Part shown: positions 43,314-51,039 of the stretch, piece by piece
How the letters are laid out: every line of letters starts with the position of its first letter
How positions within the stretch are numbered: position 1 is the first letter of the stretch
Source of the DNA: Thalassovita sp.
GTDB lineage: Bacteria; Pseudomonadota; Alphaproteobacteria; Rhodobacterales; Rhodobacteraceae
NCBI GenBank assembly: GCA_029212905.1
Contig: JARGPB010000009.1
Span: 1-64,000, forward strand
Direction: 5' to 3'
Length of the DNA: 64,000 nt
Notes under the pieces: model-generated
The model's input: the letters and a program-made list of their open reading frames with translations, nothing else
Told to the model about the DNA's origin: nothing
Database searches by the model: none
Program-made: the position numbers and the translations under genes

Positions 43314-43964
43314 TTACTCCAGACGATCCGAGCGGATCGCGTATTCGGTGACTGTGAAGCCGAAAGGGTTCTGCCAGACATCGTCGATCGACCGGCTATT
43401 CTCGGGCCGAAACTCAAACATCAGCGTTGCGGTGAAGAGCCCGTTTTGACTGCCGCGCGGCGAATTTAGCCGCTTGCGCAGGCGTACCTGGGCACGATTG
43501 GCGCTGACATGGGTGATCGACAGAACCTCGACTTCAAGGCGGGCATCTGTGCCGTAGCTGTCGGGCGGATAGGCCTCATGGCCGCTGGTCCAAAGCGCGC
43601 GCAGCCCTGCAGCGGCTGCGCCGTCCGACTGGTCCAGGACCCGCCGCACACGCACATCATTGTCGAGCTGATTGTACGTCTCTCGATCCATGACATAGCG
43701 GTAGACCTGTGCCTCGATGATAGCGGGGCGTTCCGTGAGTGAGACCGCTTCAACCATGGCATTGGGGAGGGCCATGCCGGTCTCAGAATCAAAGGGCACG
43801 ATCATGGGCGGCGGGTCCACGTCGAACAGGGCGACAAGGGCAGCGGCGAGGCAACCTGCCACGCCAAACGCCATGCCTGTCAGCCCCAGTTTCTGCCACA
43901 TAAGCTCGCGTTGTCGTGCGCCGTAGACGAGCTCTTCTTCGATGACTTCTGCCTCACTGTTCAT
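43314..43964 (-). CDS. virB8: VirB8 T4SS inner-membrane protein
   Basis: A 216-aa bitopic protein from ATG 43964 (MNSEAEVIEEELVYGARQR); an upstream in-frame extension overlaps virB5 and lacks resemblance. One transmembrane helix lies near residues 33-54 (LTGMAFGVAGCLAAALVALF), and the periplasmic nuclear-transport-factor-like domain follows (AQVYRYVMDRETYNQLDNDV). VirB8 nucleates assembly of the secretion channel. The start is 4 bp after the virB5 stop. Confidence 0.92.
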   Translation of the reverse strand: MNSEAEVIEEELVYGARQRELMWQKLGLTGMAFGVAGCLAAALVALFDVDPPPMIVPFDSETGMALPNAMVEAVSLTERPAIIEAQVYRYVMDRETYNQLDNDVRVRRVLDQSDGAAAAGLRALWTSGHEAYPPDSYGTDARLEVEVLSITHVSANRAQVRLRKRLNSPRGSQNGLFTATLMFEFRPENSRSIDDVWQNPFGFTVTEYAIRSDRLE

Positions 43965-43968
43965 GGGG

Positions 43969-44748
43969 TCAGTCCGCGCGCAGGTCGGGCAAGGTGAAGT
44001 CCATGTAGCGGCGCTCTTCGGCCAGCGTCGCGGCATCGACCACTCCGGATTGGCCCGCGCCGACTGTCTGAATGGCTTCGAGCTCCCACATGCGCGTCAT
44101 GGCAATGGCTAGCTCGGCCGTGACGCGGGTGTTGTGGTCCACGGCTTCCTTCAGCGTCGCCATATCGGGGATCAGCGACACAAGCTGCTCGACCCGCTCG
44201 AGGGACTGCGCGGCCTCGTCATAGCTGTTCTCCGCCGCCGCAGACATAACAGCCCCAGTGCCTGCCTGACTTGCGATGCGTTCCGCGCCCGGATTGCCGC
44301 TATTGGCCATGTCGGACAGGCTGTCTTGGTCAAATCCTGCGTCCTCGAGGGCTTGCGTCATGCGGCCTTCCATCTGAGGGGCCGCATTGCCGATCAGGCC
44401 ACTGAAGTCACCGCTTTGGATTTGCCGTATGGTGCCAAGAAGATCGCCGAATTCCTGATCGAGAAGCCCGTCGAGATCACCACCCATGGCCATCTCGATG
44501 ATGTCTGTCGCGCCGGTCAGGGCGGCGTAAGTTTCATTGAGCGTGTCCAGTTGCTGCTGCACCAGGTCGAGCTGTTCGAGAAGCGTGTCAAGCTGGTCGG
44601 TCTGGATCCCGAAATCCTCCAGCATCTGCTGCAGCTGGCGAATTTCCTGGGCGATGTTGCGCGTGTCGACCGTCGGCACACCTTGAGCAGCTACGGGTGA
44701 GGCAACCAGAAACGCGCAGGTGGCAACAGTAGAAAGAAAACGGATCAT
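43969..44748 (-). CDS. virB5: VirB5/TrbJ-type minor pilus protein
   Basis: A 259-aa protein with a signal peptide (MIRFLSTVATCAFLVASPVAA) and a long coiled coil (IAQEIRQLQQMLEDFG, DQLDTLLEQLDLVQQQ). This fits VirB5/TrbJ tip proteins of the conjugative pilus. It overlaps the upstream lytic transglycosylase gene by 4 bp. Confidence 0.85.
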   Translation of the reverse strand: MIRFLSTVATCAFLVASPVAAQGVPTVDTRNIAQEIRQLQQMLEDFGIQTDQLDTLLEQLDLVQQQLDTLNETYAALTGATDIIEMAMGGDLDGLLDQEFGDLLGTIRQIQSGDFSGLIGNAAPQMEGRMTQALEDAGFDQDSLSDMANSGNPGAERIASQAGTGAVMSAAAENSYDEAAQSLERVEQLVSLIPDMATLKEAVDHNTRVTAELAIAMTRMWELEAIQTVGAGQSGVVDAATLAEERRYMDFTLPDLRAD

Positions 44749-45893
44749 CGGAGAGCCTCCAGATCAAAGTGCATGAAGTCTTGTTCACGGGCTTGCGCGG
44801 CGGCCATGGCCAGCTCTGCGGCGCTAAGCGGGCGGGTATGGGCGGCCTTGAGGCGCGTGCGGATGGCGATCAGGCGAGCGAGTTCGGCCCGCGCATAGGT
44901 GTTGAGCGACGTGGCCGCGTGAATGTCATCTGTCGCGCCAATGCGGGTGATGATGTCCTGCACCCGAAGCGCGGCAACTTGCACCGAGACCAGGGAATAA
45001 TCGCCATAAACCCCCGCCCCAAAAGAGGTCAGGCTCATAGTGGAGTTAGCGAGTAAAACCGGATCAATCGTGCCGAGTGCATCAACGCCACCGACGCGGG
45101 CAAGGTAGAGATTGTAGCGCTCGGGGATGCTGGAGACGTAGTGCTGGGTCTCGGCAAAGGGCGGTACGCCGCCATAGCGTTGCACATTGCCGGGACCGGC
45201 ATTGTAGGCTGCGAGCCCGTGAATGATGTTGCCGTCAAACACGGCCAGCATCTGCGCGAGATAGCGCGCGCCGCCGGTGACTTGGAGATAGGGGTTTTCA
45301 TAATAGGCGGGATAGATCCCGAGATCCTGCGCGGTGCCCGGCATGATCTGGGTGAGGCCAAACGCACCAACAGGGGAGCGCGCGCCAACAGTAAAGCGGC
45401 TTTCTTGCCAGATCAGCGCCTGCAGGAGGCAACGCCATTGCTTCGGGGACAGGCCCGCCGCGCGCACGCCAGACATGTGGTGCGTTTCTTGCGCGGCACG
45501 AATGATGAGCTCTTCGATCGAGCCGGACGCATCGCCGAACATCTGCCCCGCGCCTGGGTTCGGGTCGATCGAACCATAGAGCGTGTCTGCGGCGCTTTCA
45601 GGCGATGAACCAGCTTCCAGGCTTGCGACCAGTGCGCCTGAGTTCCCGCTGGCAAGCGTCGCCGCATCGAGGATGTCTTCTAGCGCTTGGAGTTGTTCTT
45701 GTTCGAGCTCTTCAAGGTCTTCTTCTTTGGACAGCCGGTCCCGTTGCAGCGCCAGATCCTGCTCGCCCTGCTGCAACACGCGCTCGCGCTGCAAGAACAT
45801 GCCCGCATCAAAGGTCGGCACACCTTGGGCAAAGGCCATTGGCGCGTTGAGCCAAACCAGACCGGCAAGGATATGCGGGCGGAGGCTATTCAT
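44745..45893 (-). CDS. Lytic transglycosylase of the T4SS operon (second copy)
   Basis: A 382-aa exported protein from ATG 45893 with a signal peptide ending AFAQG. A coiled-coil stretch (ERVLQQGEQDLALQRDRL) precedes an SLT-type domain (LLQALIWQESRF with the catalytic Glu, GAFGLTQIMPGTAQDLG, NPYLQVTGGARYLAQML, AAYNAGPGNV). It cuts peptidoglycan to make room for the channel. The tail (about 260-382) looks like a VirB5-associated extension and includes a second helical segment. The operon has another transglycosylase at 48969. Confidence 0.85.
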   Translation of the reverse strand: MNSLRPHILAGLVWLNAPMAFAQGVPTFDAGMFLQRERVLQQGEQDLALQRDRLSKEEDLEELEQEQLQALEDILDAATLASGNSGALVASLEAGSSPESAADTLYGSIDPNPGAGQMFGDASGSIEELIIRAAQETHHMSGVRAAGLSPKQWRCLLQALIWQESRFTVGARSPVGAFGLTQIMPGTAQDLGIYPAYYENPYLQVTGGARYLAQMLAVFDGNIIHGLAAYNAGPGNVQRYGGVPPFAETQHYVSSIPERYNLYLARVGGVDALGTIDPVLLANSTMSLTSFGAGVYGDYSLVSVQVAALRVQDIITRIGATDDIHAATSLNTYARAELARLIAIRTRLKAAHTRPLSAAELAMAAAQAREQDFMHFDLEALR

Positions 45894-46044
45894 GCAGCGA
45901 ACCAATCGGCCCGAGCAGCTCGAAATTGCAGTTGCTGCGGCTGACCTCGGCGAAAGAGTTGAAGCAGTCAGCTTCGGACGGCCGATATTCCGCGCAGGCC
46001 GTCAGGGTCAAAAGGGTGAGGGTCAGCACACAAAGTTTAAGCAT
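45886..46044 (-). CDS. virB7: VirB7-like lipoprotein
   Basis: A 52-aa protein from ATG 46044 (MLKLCVLTLTLLTLTACAEY) with a lipobox LTAC at residues 14-17. The mature part has two more cysteines. Size, lipid anchor and place inside the virB operon fit VirB7, the outer-membrane lipoprotein of the core complex, although VirB7 is too short for secure identification. It overlaps virB4 and the transglycosylase gene by 8 bp each. Confidence 0.68.
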   Translation of the reverse strand: MLKLCVLTLTLLTLTACAEYRPSEADCFNSFAEVSRSNCNFELLGPIGSLHE

Positions 46045-48403
46045 CAATTTGTCTCCAAAAATCGGGGTTCTGGCGATAATCCGCGCCAACCAGCGCTTCG
46101 CCTTTTTCCATGCCGCCAAGGATCGTGAGGTAAGGGCCAAGCGCGCTTAGATCGGCGTCGATCACCACCGAGCCCTGATCATCGCGCACCAGCGCCAGAC
46201 GGGAGTTGCTGCCCGTGCCGAGCAGAACGCTGAGCTCCTTTTCAGAAAGGCCCAACATGGCGTAATCACTGGCCGAGGCGCGTATGTTGGGAAGCAGGAG
46301 CTGCGTTGGCACAGCCTCCACAATCGTTTTGCCGGTGCGGGTCTTTTCAAGCTGGCTTGCGTATTGGGTCATCATCACGACGACCGCGTTCTGTTTGCGC
46401 GCCGTGACCAGCCAGTTACTGAGCCGGTCGGCAAAATACGGGTTGTCGAGCGCCTTCCAAGCCTCATCGATGATGATCAATGTCGGTTTGCGATCCTCGA
46501 TCACACGCTCCACCCGCCGAAACAGGTAGGACAGGACCGCCATGCGTTCTTTCTCGCTTTCGCTGTCGAGAATGCCGGTCAGGTCGAACCCGACGACATC
46601 ACCATCGAGCGAGAAGGAATCCTCCGCGCTTTGCCCGAAGATCCAGCCGTAGCGGCCATCCGCCGTCCACTCCTGAATCCGCTCAAACAAATCCCCTTCA
46701 TCAGCCCCAGCGACAAAGAGCGAGGCCAGATCCTGCCAATTGCGAAGAGCGGCATCGCTCGCCCCGGCGTTCTGTCGCACGACTTCTTGGATGCGGTTGA
46801 TTTGAACCGGGCTCAGGGGTTTGTCGGCGCGATGAAGCAGCGTGGCCAGCCAATCGGAGAGCCAGGCTTGACCGCGGCCATCGATTTCCGTGCGCAGGGG
46901 GTTGAGACCGGTGGCTTCACCCGCCTTGATTGCGCTGTAACGCCCGCGATTGGCGCGCACCGCCATTTCCATGCCCGCGCGATAATCGAAGACAAAGACG
47001 CGCGCGTCGCAGCGCCGGGCTTGGGTCATGAGGAAGGCTGACAATACCGACTTGCCGGAGCCAGGGCGGCCGAGGATCAAAGTATGTCCACCGGTTGGCT
47101 CTTTGTCCGGCTGACCCGTCTCATGATAGTTGAACAGGAAGCCCGAGCGTTCAGGCGTCGGGAAGAGGGTAATCGGCTTGCCCCAAGGCACTTTGTGTCC
47201 GGATTTGCCCAGTTGACCGCGATGCAGTGCTGCGAGGTCGGCAAAGTTCGTATTTGTGATGGCGGCCTTGCGGCTGCGCATCTGCCCATTGCCCGGATGC
47301 TGCGCAAAATAGTGGGTGCGCGCGGCAAAGCTCTCATTCACCAGATTGACGCCTTCACTGGCGGCAATGTTGCGCACCTCGGCGGCGATGGTTTCCAGCT
47401 TTTCTTCGGTCTCGGCGAAAACCGTAACCGTCATGTGATGATCGCCAAAGCTGAGGCGCTTCGACTCCAGATCGTCCAGTGCGTCGACCAGTTCTTCAGC
47501 AAGAGAAATCGCGCCATCATCACTGGCCTTCATCAAGCGCTGTTGGCGCTTGATCCGGCTGGCCATGATGTTGCTGTTGATCGGCGTGAAGGAATGCGTG
47601 ACGACCATGTCGACCGGCAGGTTTAGCTCATCGAACATGGTGCAGCTGGTTTTGGCCGGATAGGTCTTGATCGCAAAGCTCGTACCAAACCGCTTGCCCG
47701 CCGTCCCATCGTCGAGCAAAAAGCCTCGCCCCTGAAACGTGACGCGGGTGTTGGCTACATCCTCGGCAATGATGCCAAAGCGGGATTTCGCGAAGAGCGG
47801 TCGTTCCTGGCCGATGTTGAGCGCGCCGAGGAAACCCAGCAGTTCGCCATTTTCGGCCCCAAGCAAACGTGGGTTCATTTCTGCAAAAGACGAGAGCAGA
47901 AACCCAACGACTTCCTCGAGCTTGCGCAACTGCTTGGTAGTCTGGTCTTTCAGGTGTGCGATTGAGGCTGAGCGCTTCAGGCGCAGCCGTGCGTTGAGGG
48001 GAGGACGTTTCAGTACCGTAAGCGTAAGCGTCTTGTCCCGCAGACCGGCCCGCGCCATGGCCGTTTGCCAGCGGGTATCCAACTCTTGCGCAAACCCTTC
48101 CTCTCGAACCGGTGGCAAAGCAGTCTCGATCGCTTTTGAGACCTTGTGAACGTAGAAACTGTACTCCGGCCCTATCTGCGCGATGATCGCCGCGAAGAGC
48201 GCGCGGATCTTCTCCAGATGCGCGTCATCGATGGTCATACTGTTGACGCCATCGAGGCGGATGCACTGGAACAGCGCATTGCCGCGCGTGCGGATTGTCA
48301 CATCATTCACCAGGCTGACATAGGGCAGCATGCTGGCCATCGGGCGCTCTTTGCGCGCCCAGTCCGGCAGCATGGCAAGATCAGCCGAAGGATCACGGAG
48401 CAT
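46037..48403 (-). CDS. virB4: VirB4 T4SS ATPase
   Basis: A 788-aa ATPase, the largest gene of the operon. The C-terminal half has Walker A GRPGSGKSVLSAF (near residues 443-455), Walker B TLIIIDEAWKALDN and the motif VVMMTQYASQLEKT. The N-terminal domain (LPYVSLVNDVTIRTRGNAL) matches CagE/VirB4. It energises pilus biogenesis and transport. It overlaps virB3 by 11 bp. Confidence 0.96.
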   Translation of the reverse strand: MLRDPSADLAMLPDWARKERPMASMLPYVSLVNDVTIRTRGNALFQCIRLDGVNSMTIDDAHLEKIRALFAAIIAQIGPEYSFYVHKVSKAIETALPPVREEGFAQELDTRWQTAMARAGLRDKTLTLTVLKRPPLNARLRLKRSASIAHLKDQTTKQLRKLEEVVGFLLSSFAEMNPRLLGAENGELLGFLGALNIGQERPLFAKSRFGIIAEDVANTRVTFQGRGFLLDDGTAGKRFGTSFAIKTYPAKTSCTMFDELNLPVDMVVTHSFTPINSNIMASRIKRQQRLMKASDDGAISLAEELVDALDDLESKRLSFGDHHMTVTVFAETEEKLETIAAEVRNIAASEGVNLVNESFAARTHYFAQHPGNGQMRSRKAAITNTNFADLAALHRGQLGKSGHKVPWGKPITLFPTPERSGFLFNYHETGQPDKEPTGGHTLILGRPGSGKSVLSAFLMTQARRCDARVFVFDYRAGMEMAVRANRGRYSAIKAGEATGLNPLRTEIDGRGQAWLSDWLATLLHRADKPLSPVQINRIQEVVRQNAGASDAALRNWQDLASLFVAGADEGDLFERIQEWTADGRYGWIFGQSAEDSFSLDGDVVGFDLTGILDSESEKERMAVLSYLFRRVERVIEDRKPTLIIIDEAWKALDNPYFADRLSNWLVTARKQNAVVVMMTQYASQLEKTRTGKTIVEAVPTQLLLPNIRASASDYAMLGLSEKELSVLLGTGSNSRLALVRDDQGSVVIDADLSALGPYLTILGGMEKGEALVGADYRQNPDFWRQIDA

Positions 48404-48671
48404 AGCTGTCCCCTGAATGGATCTTGCGGTTCGGGGTGGGCGGCGTTTCCTGCAGGGCGGTGACCATCACCTCAAGAAAGGCCGGATCCCAATCGGCCGC
48501 TTTCCACAGCGCAGGATAGGTCAGAGCGGCGATTATGATTACCGGCCAGCTCTGAACCCAGAGAAACAGCAACACAAACCCGAACAGCCAAACCATGGCA
48601 TACATGATCGGCAAGCCGATGAGCTTTGGCGGCCGGATCAGGCCCAGGAAGAGGCGGGTTTGCGTTACCAT
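48393..48671 (-). CDS. virB3: VirB3 T4SS protein
   Basis: A 92-aa inner-membrane protein with the VirB3 opening (TRLFLGLIRPPKLIGLPIM) and one or two hydrophobic segments (MVWLFGFVLLFLW, WPVIIIAALTYPALW). It lies between virB2 and virB4 as usual. Confidence 0.9.
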   Translation of the reverse strand: MVTQTRLFLGLIRPPKLIGLPIMYAMVWLFGFVLLFLWVQSWPVIIIAALTYPALWKAADWDPAFLEVMVTALQETPPTPNRKIHSGDSYAP

Positions 48672-48678
48672 TTCAGAT

Positions 48679-48969
48679 TTACGCGCCCCAGATGGCGGTC
48701 ACGATGGTCGGCGCAGCTGCGATGCCTGCGATAGCGACCAGCACCCAGAGGGCTTGGCGGAAGTCGAGGATTCCGAAGAGCCAGGACAGGAACACACCGA
48801 TCAATGCCAGCGTGCCGATGACAATACCCAAGGGGCCGGTGATCGTGTCGACGATGCCTTGGAGAAGGTTCTGCACCGGTGAGAGGTCGATACTTTGCGC
48901 GAGCGCGGGGTTGGCAATCATCAAACTGGCCAGAGCCAGCGACAGGATCGTGCGGAATTGAATTTTCAT
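48679..48969 (-). CDS. virB2: VirB2 pilin (major T4SS pilus subunit)
   Basis: A 96-aa protein with a signal peptide (MKIQFRTILSLALASLMI... ANPALAQ) and two transmembrane helices (LGIVIGTLALIGVFLSWLFG, ALWVLVAIAGIAAAPTIVTA) separated by a short basic loop. This is the standard VirB2 pilin layout. It shares one base with the transglycosylase stop. Confidence 0.92.
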   Translation of the reverse strand: MKIQFRTILSLALASLMIANPALAQSIDLSPVQNLLQGIVDTITGPLGIVIGTLALIGVFLSWLFGILDFRQALWVLVAIAGIAAAPTIVTAIWGA

Positions 48970-49643
48970 CAGGAGGCTCCAGTCAGTCGATCGCGCACGG
49001 CCATGACGCGGCGCACGTGATTTTGGGTTTCTCGGTAGGGAGGGATGCCGCCATAGCGCGCGACCGCGTTCGGCCCTGCATTATAGGCGGCAAGCGCAAG
49101 CTCAGGCGTGCCGAACTGCGCCAGCATCATGAGAAGGTAACGGGCAGAGCCATCAAGATTGGCCTGCCAATCATGCGGATCAACACCAAGCTGCGCGGCC
49201 GTCGCGGGCATCAGCTGTCCGAGGCCAATCGCGCCTGCGGAACTGCGTGCATTCGAGCGATAGGCGCTTTCGATCTCGATATTGGCTTGGAAGAGTGCCT
49301 GCCACTCGGTCACCGACAGACCGGCGCGGCGCAAAGCCGGGTGCCCGCCATAGCGATGCGCCGTGCTTTCAAGAGCTGCGAGGATTTCAGGTCGGGGAAC
49401 TGCGCGGGCGGGTGCAGGAGGGGGATCTACAGGCTCTGGCGCTGCAAAAACGATCAGCTCTGGTGGGTTTGCACCAATCCCGTCGACATAGTTTTGAGCA
49501 AAACCTGATTGGGGAGCTTTGGTCTCCAGCTGGCCATCGGCCCGCATGGAAAGCACGAAGCCTTCAGAATAGGCGGGTGCAGCAAGGAATGCTGCGAGGA
49601 CGGCAAGTGGCTTAGCCCGCGTCGTCCAGCTTGTGCGAGGCAA
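48969..49643 (-). CDS. virB1: VirB1-like lytic transglycosylase
   Basis: A 224-aa exported protein. No ATG is available near the signal sequence; TTG 49643 gives MPRTSWTTRAKPLAVLAAFL, a good signal peptide, and is preceded by AAGG. The SLT domain shows EWQALFQANIEIESAYRSNA, with a catalytic Glu in IEIESAY, SSAGAIGLGQLMPATAAQLG and LALAAYNAGPNAVARYGG. VirB1-type enzymes open the cell wall for the T4SS. It overlaps the next gene upstream by 32 bp in another frame. Confidence 0.82.
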   Translation of the reverse strand: MPRTSWTTRAKPLAVLAAFLAAPAYSEGFVLSMRADGQLETKAPQSGFAQNYVDGIGANPPELIVFAAPEPVDPPPAPARAVPRPEILAALESTAHRYGGHPALRRAGLSVTEWQALFQANIEIESAYRSNARSSAGAIGLGQLMPATAAQLGVDPHDWQANLDGSARYLLMMLAQFGTPELALAAYNAGPNAVARYGGIPPYRETQNHVRRVMAVRDRLTGAS

Positions 49644-49938
49644 CCTTGCCTTCGAGCATGGGGATTGAGACGATCGAAACACCAAGGCCCGCAAGGAAGC
49701 TGGATAAGCCGTTGATCGTCTTGAATTCCCGAGCAGCCATGTTGTTGCGCGCGGTGACAAGCAGGCGGCGCGTCTCGCCATCTGGCGAGACGCAATGCAC
49801 GGTCCAAACTCCGGACCACTGAGCACCTGTACGTTTGGGCGTAACTCGGCACACGACATCCGCCGAATGTCCTTCGGCGAGCAGTGTGCGCAGCCCTTCT
49901 TCGCTGACAACATTTGGGGCGTCTTGCATCAAATTCAT
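49612..49938 (-). CDS. Hypothetical first gene of the T4SS operon
   Basis: A 108-aa protein; ATG 49938 is preferred because AAGG lies 9 nt upstream, but ATG 49965 is possible. The central part is beta-rich (ADVVCRVTPKRTGAQWSGVW, RRLLVTARNNMAAREFK) and the end helical (SFLAGLGVSIVSIPMLEGK). No family recognised. It overlaps virB1 by 32 bp and begins the minus-strand operon, whose promoter is probably the AT-rich DNA at 49985-50040. Confidence 0.6.
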   Translation of the reverse strand: MNLMQDAPNVVSEEGLRTLLAEGHSADVVCRVTPKRTGAQWSGVWTVHCVSPDGETRRLLVTARNNMAAREFKTINGLSSFLAGLGVSIVSIPMLEGKVASHKLDDAG

Positions 49939-50001
49939 AGGATCGAGCCTTGCAGAATTGTGCATGAGCCCGGCAGTCCCTCATGGACTACCGAACCGAT
50001 A

Positions 50002-50013
50002 CAATATTATAAT
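50002..50013. promoter_or_regulatory. AT-rich motif shared with the oriT region
   Basis: CAATATTATAAT at 50002-50013 is identical to 32800-32811 in the candidate oriT/mob promoter region. It sits in the divergent promoter region between the T4SS operon and the gene at 50102. The same protein may control both transfer operons; a shared -10-like element is the simpler reading. Confidence 0.4.
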
Positions 50014-50101
50014 CATGCAATCAATAGGTGCATTTTGAGTTTTTGCGCCATTCATGCGTTGAAACGAATTTACTGCAACGGAGTGGCTGAGCCAAGATAA
50101 T

Positions 50102-50389
50102 ATGGCGCTTTTGAAACAAACATTGGCGGTTATGATCGTTCTGAGCTGGAGTTCTGCCTCGATCGCGGGCAGTTGTCTGCCGCCTGTGCCGCCCTGGATG
50201 CCGACCAATGCACATGACGTGCAGGCCTATGCAGATCTGTTGCAGCGTGATGCGGAGACGTATTTTACCGATGTCGAGCGGTACTTCCGTTGCCTGGATC
50301 AGGAGCGACGGGAGGTTTTTGAGCAGGTTAGGGACTTCACCGAAGACTACGCGCGCGTTTTGGAGCTTCTGGACGGCGTGAGGAAATGA
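50102..50389 (+). CDS. Small exported protein next to T4SS operon
   Basis: A 95-aa protein with a signal peptide (LLKQTLAVMIVLSWSSASIAG) and a helical acidic mature part (DVQAYADLLQRDAETYFTDV, YFRCLDQERREVFEQVRDF) with two cysteines. No family recognised. It is divergent from the T4SS operon. Confidence 0.6.
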   Translation: MALLKQTLAVMIVLSWSSASIAGSCLPPVPPWMPTNAHDVQAYADLLQRDAETYFTDVERYFRCLDQERREVFEQVRDFTEDYARVLELLDGVRK

Positions 50390-51039
50390 CACCGGTCCTC
50401 GAGTAGGGAAAGCTGGCGCTCAACAAAGCTGCGGCGAAGGTCTCCCATGCGGGGTAAAGTGTGAATTCGCCGCGCCAGCCTCAACAACCGCTTTCTGAGT
50501 ATTGCGACCGCAGCGAAAAACACCAAGGGCGGGAAGCGGTCATTCGCTGCGCATTGCGTGAACGACCGCTATGGCCGTTCGCTGGTTTCGCTCTGGTTTG
50601 AAACGGGAGTATTCTTCTAATCAAGAACATCAAACCCCGAATCAAATTGTCGCTGAAGAAATGGCGCCAGTGGCCATACTTGGCATGTTCGACGCATTTT
50701 GGCCGGACCATTTCATGATGTGAGTTCTTGGTTGCGGCGGCAGGGTTTGGACTTTGGCGAATTACCGTTGCGCTCTGGAAGAACACCCTGAAGAAGCGTT
50801 CCAATAGCCACGACGAAACGGCGTGGAATCTGCCACTCGGAATCGCCTCGCAGCAAATCCGTGGTTTCTGCAACATTCCTTTCGAAGAGCGACTAAGGGG
50901 CGAAGAACGACATCAAGCATCTGATTCAAAATAGTTTTATTCGCGAAAATTTTTCTTGAACAATTTTTCTGGACAAGCGTTCAGATTTTGTGCTCGCATA
51001 GAGACAGAGCGAGGAGGCTCTGTTCAGGGAGGATTTGAT
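50390..51039. other. Intergenic region before the alcohol-oxidation operon
   Basis: 650 bp with no convincing gene; a 68-codon frame at 50728-50934 has poor composition. Near the right end an inverted pair TGAAC (50957-50961) and GTTCA (50979-50983) lies 57 bp upstream of the next gene's start and may be the TetR-type operator. Confidence 0.4.

Noticed and set aside
50728..50934. 68-aa ORF before the alcohol operon
   Set aside because: Weak composition, no ribosome site and no recognised motif.
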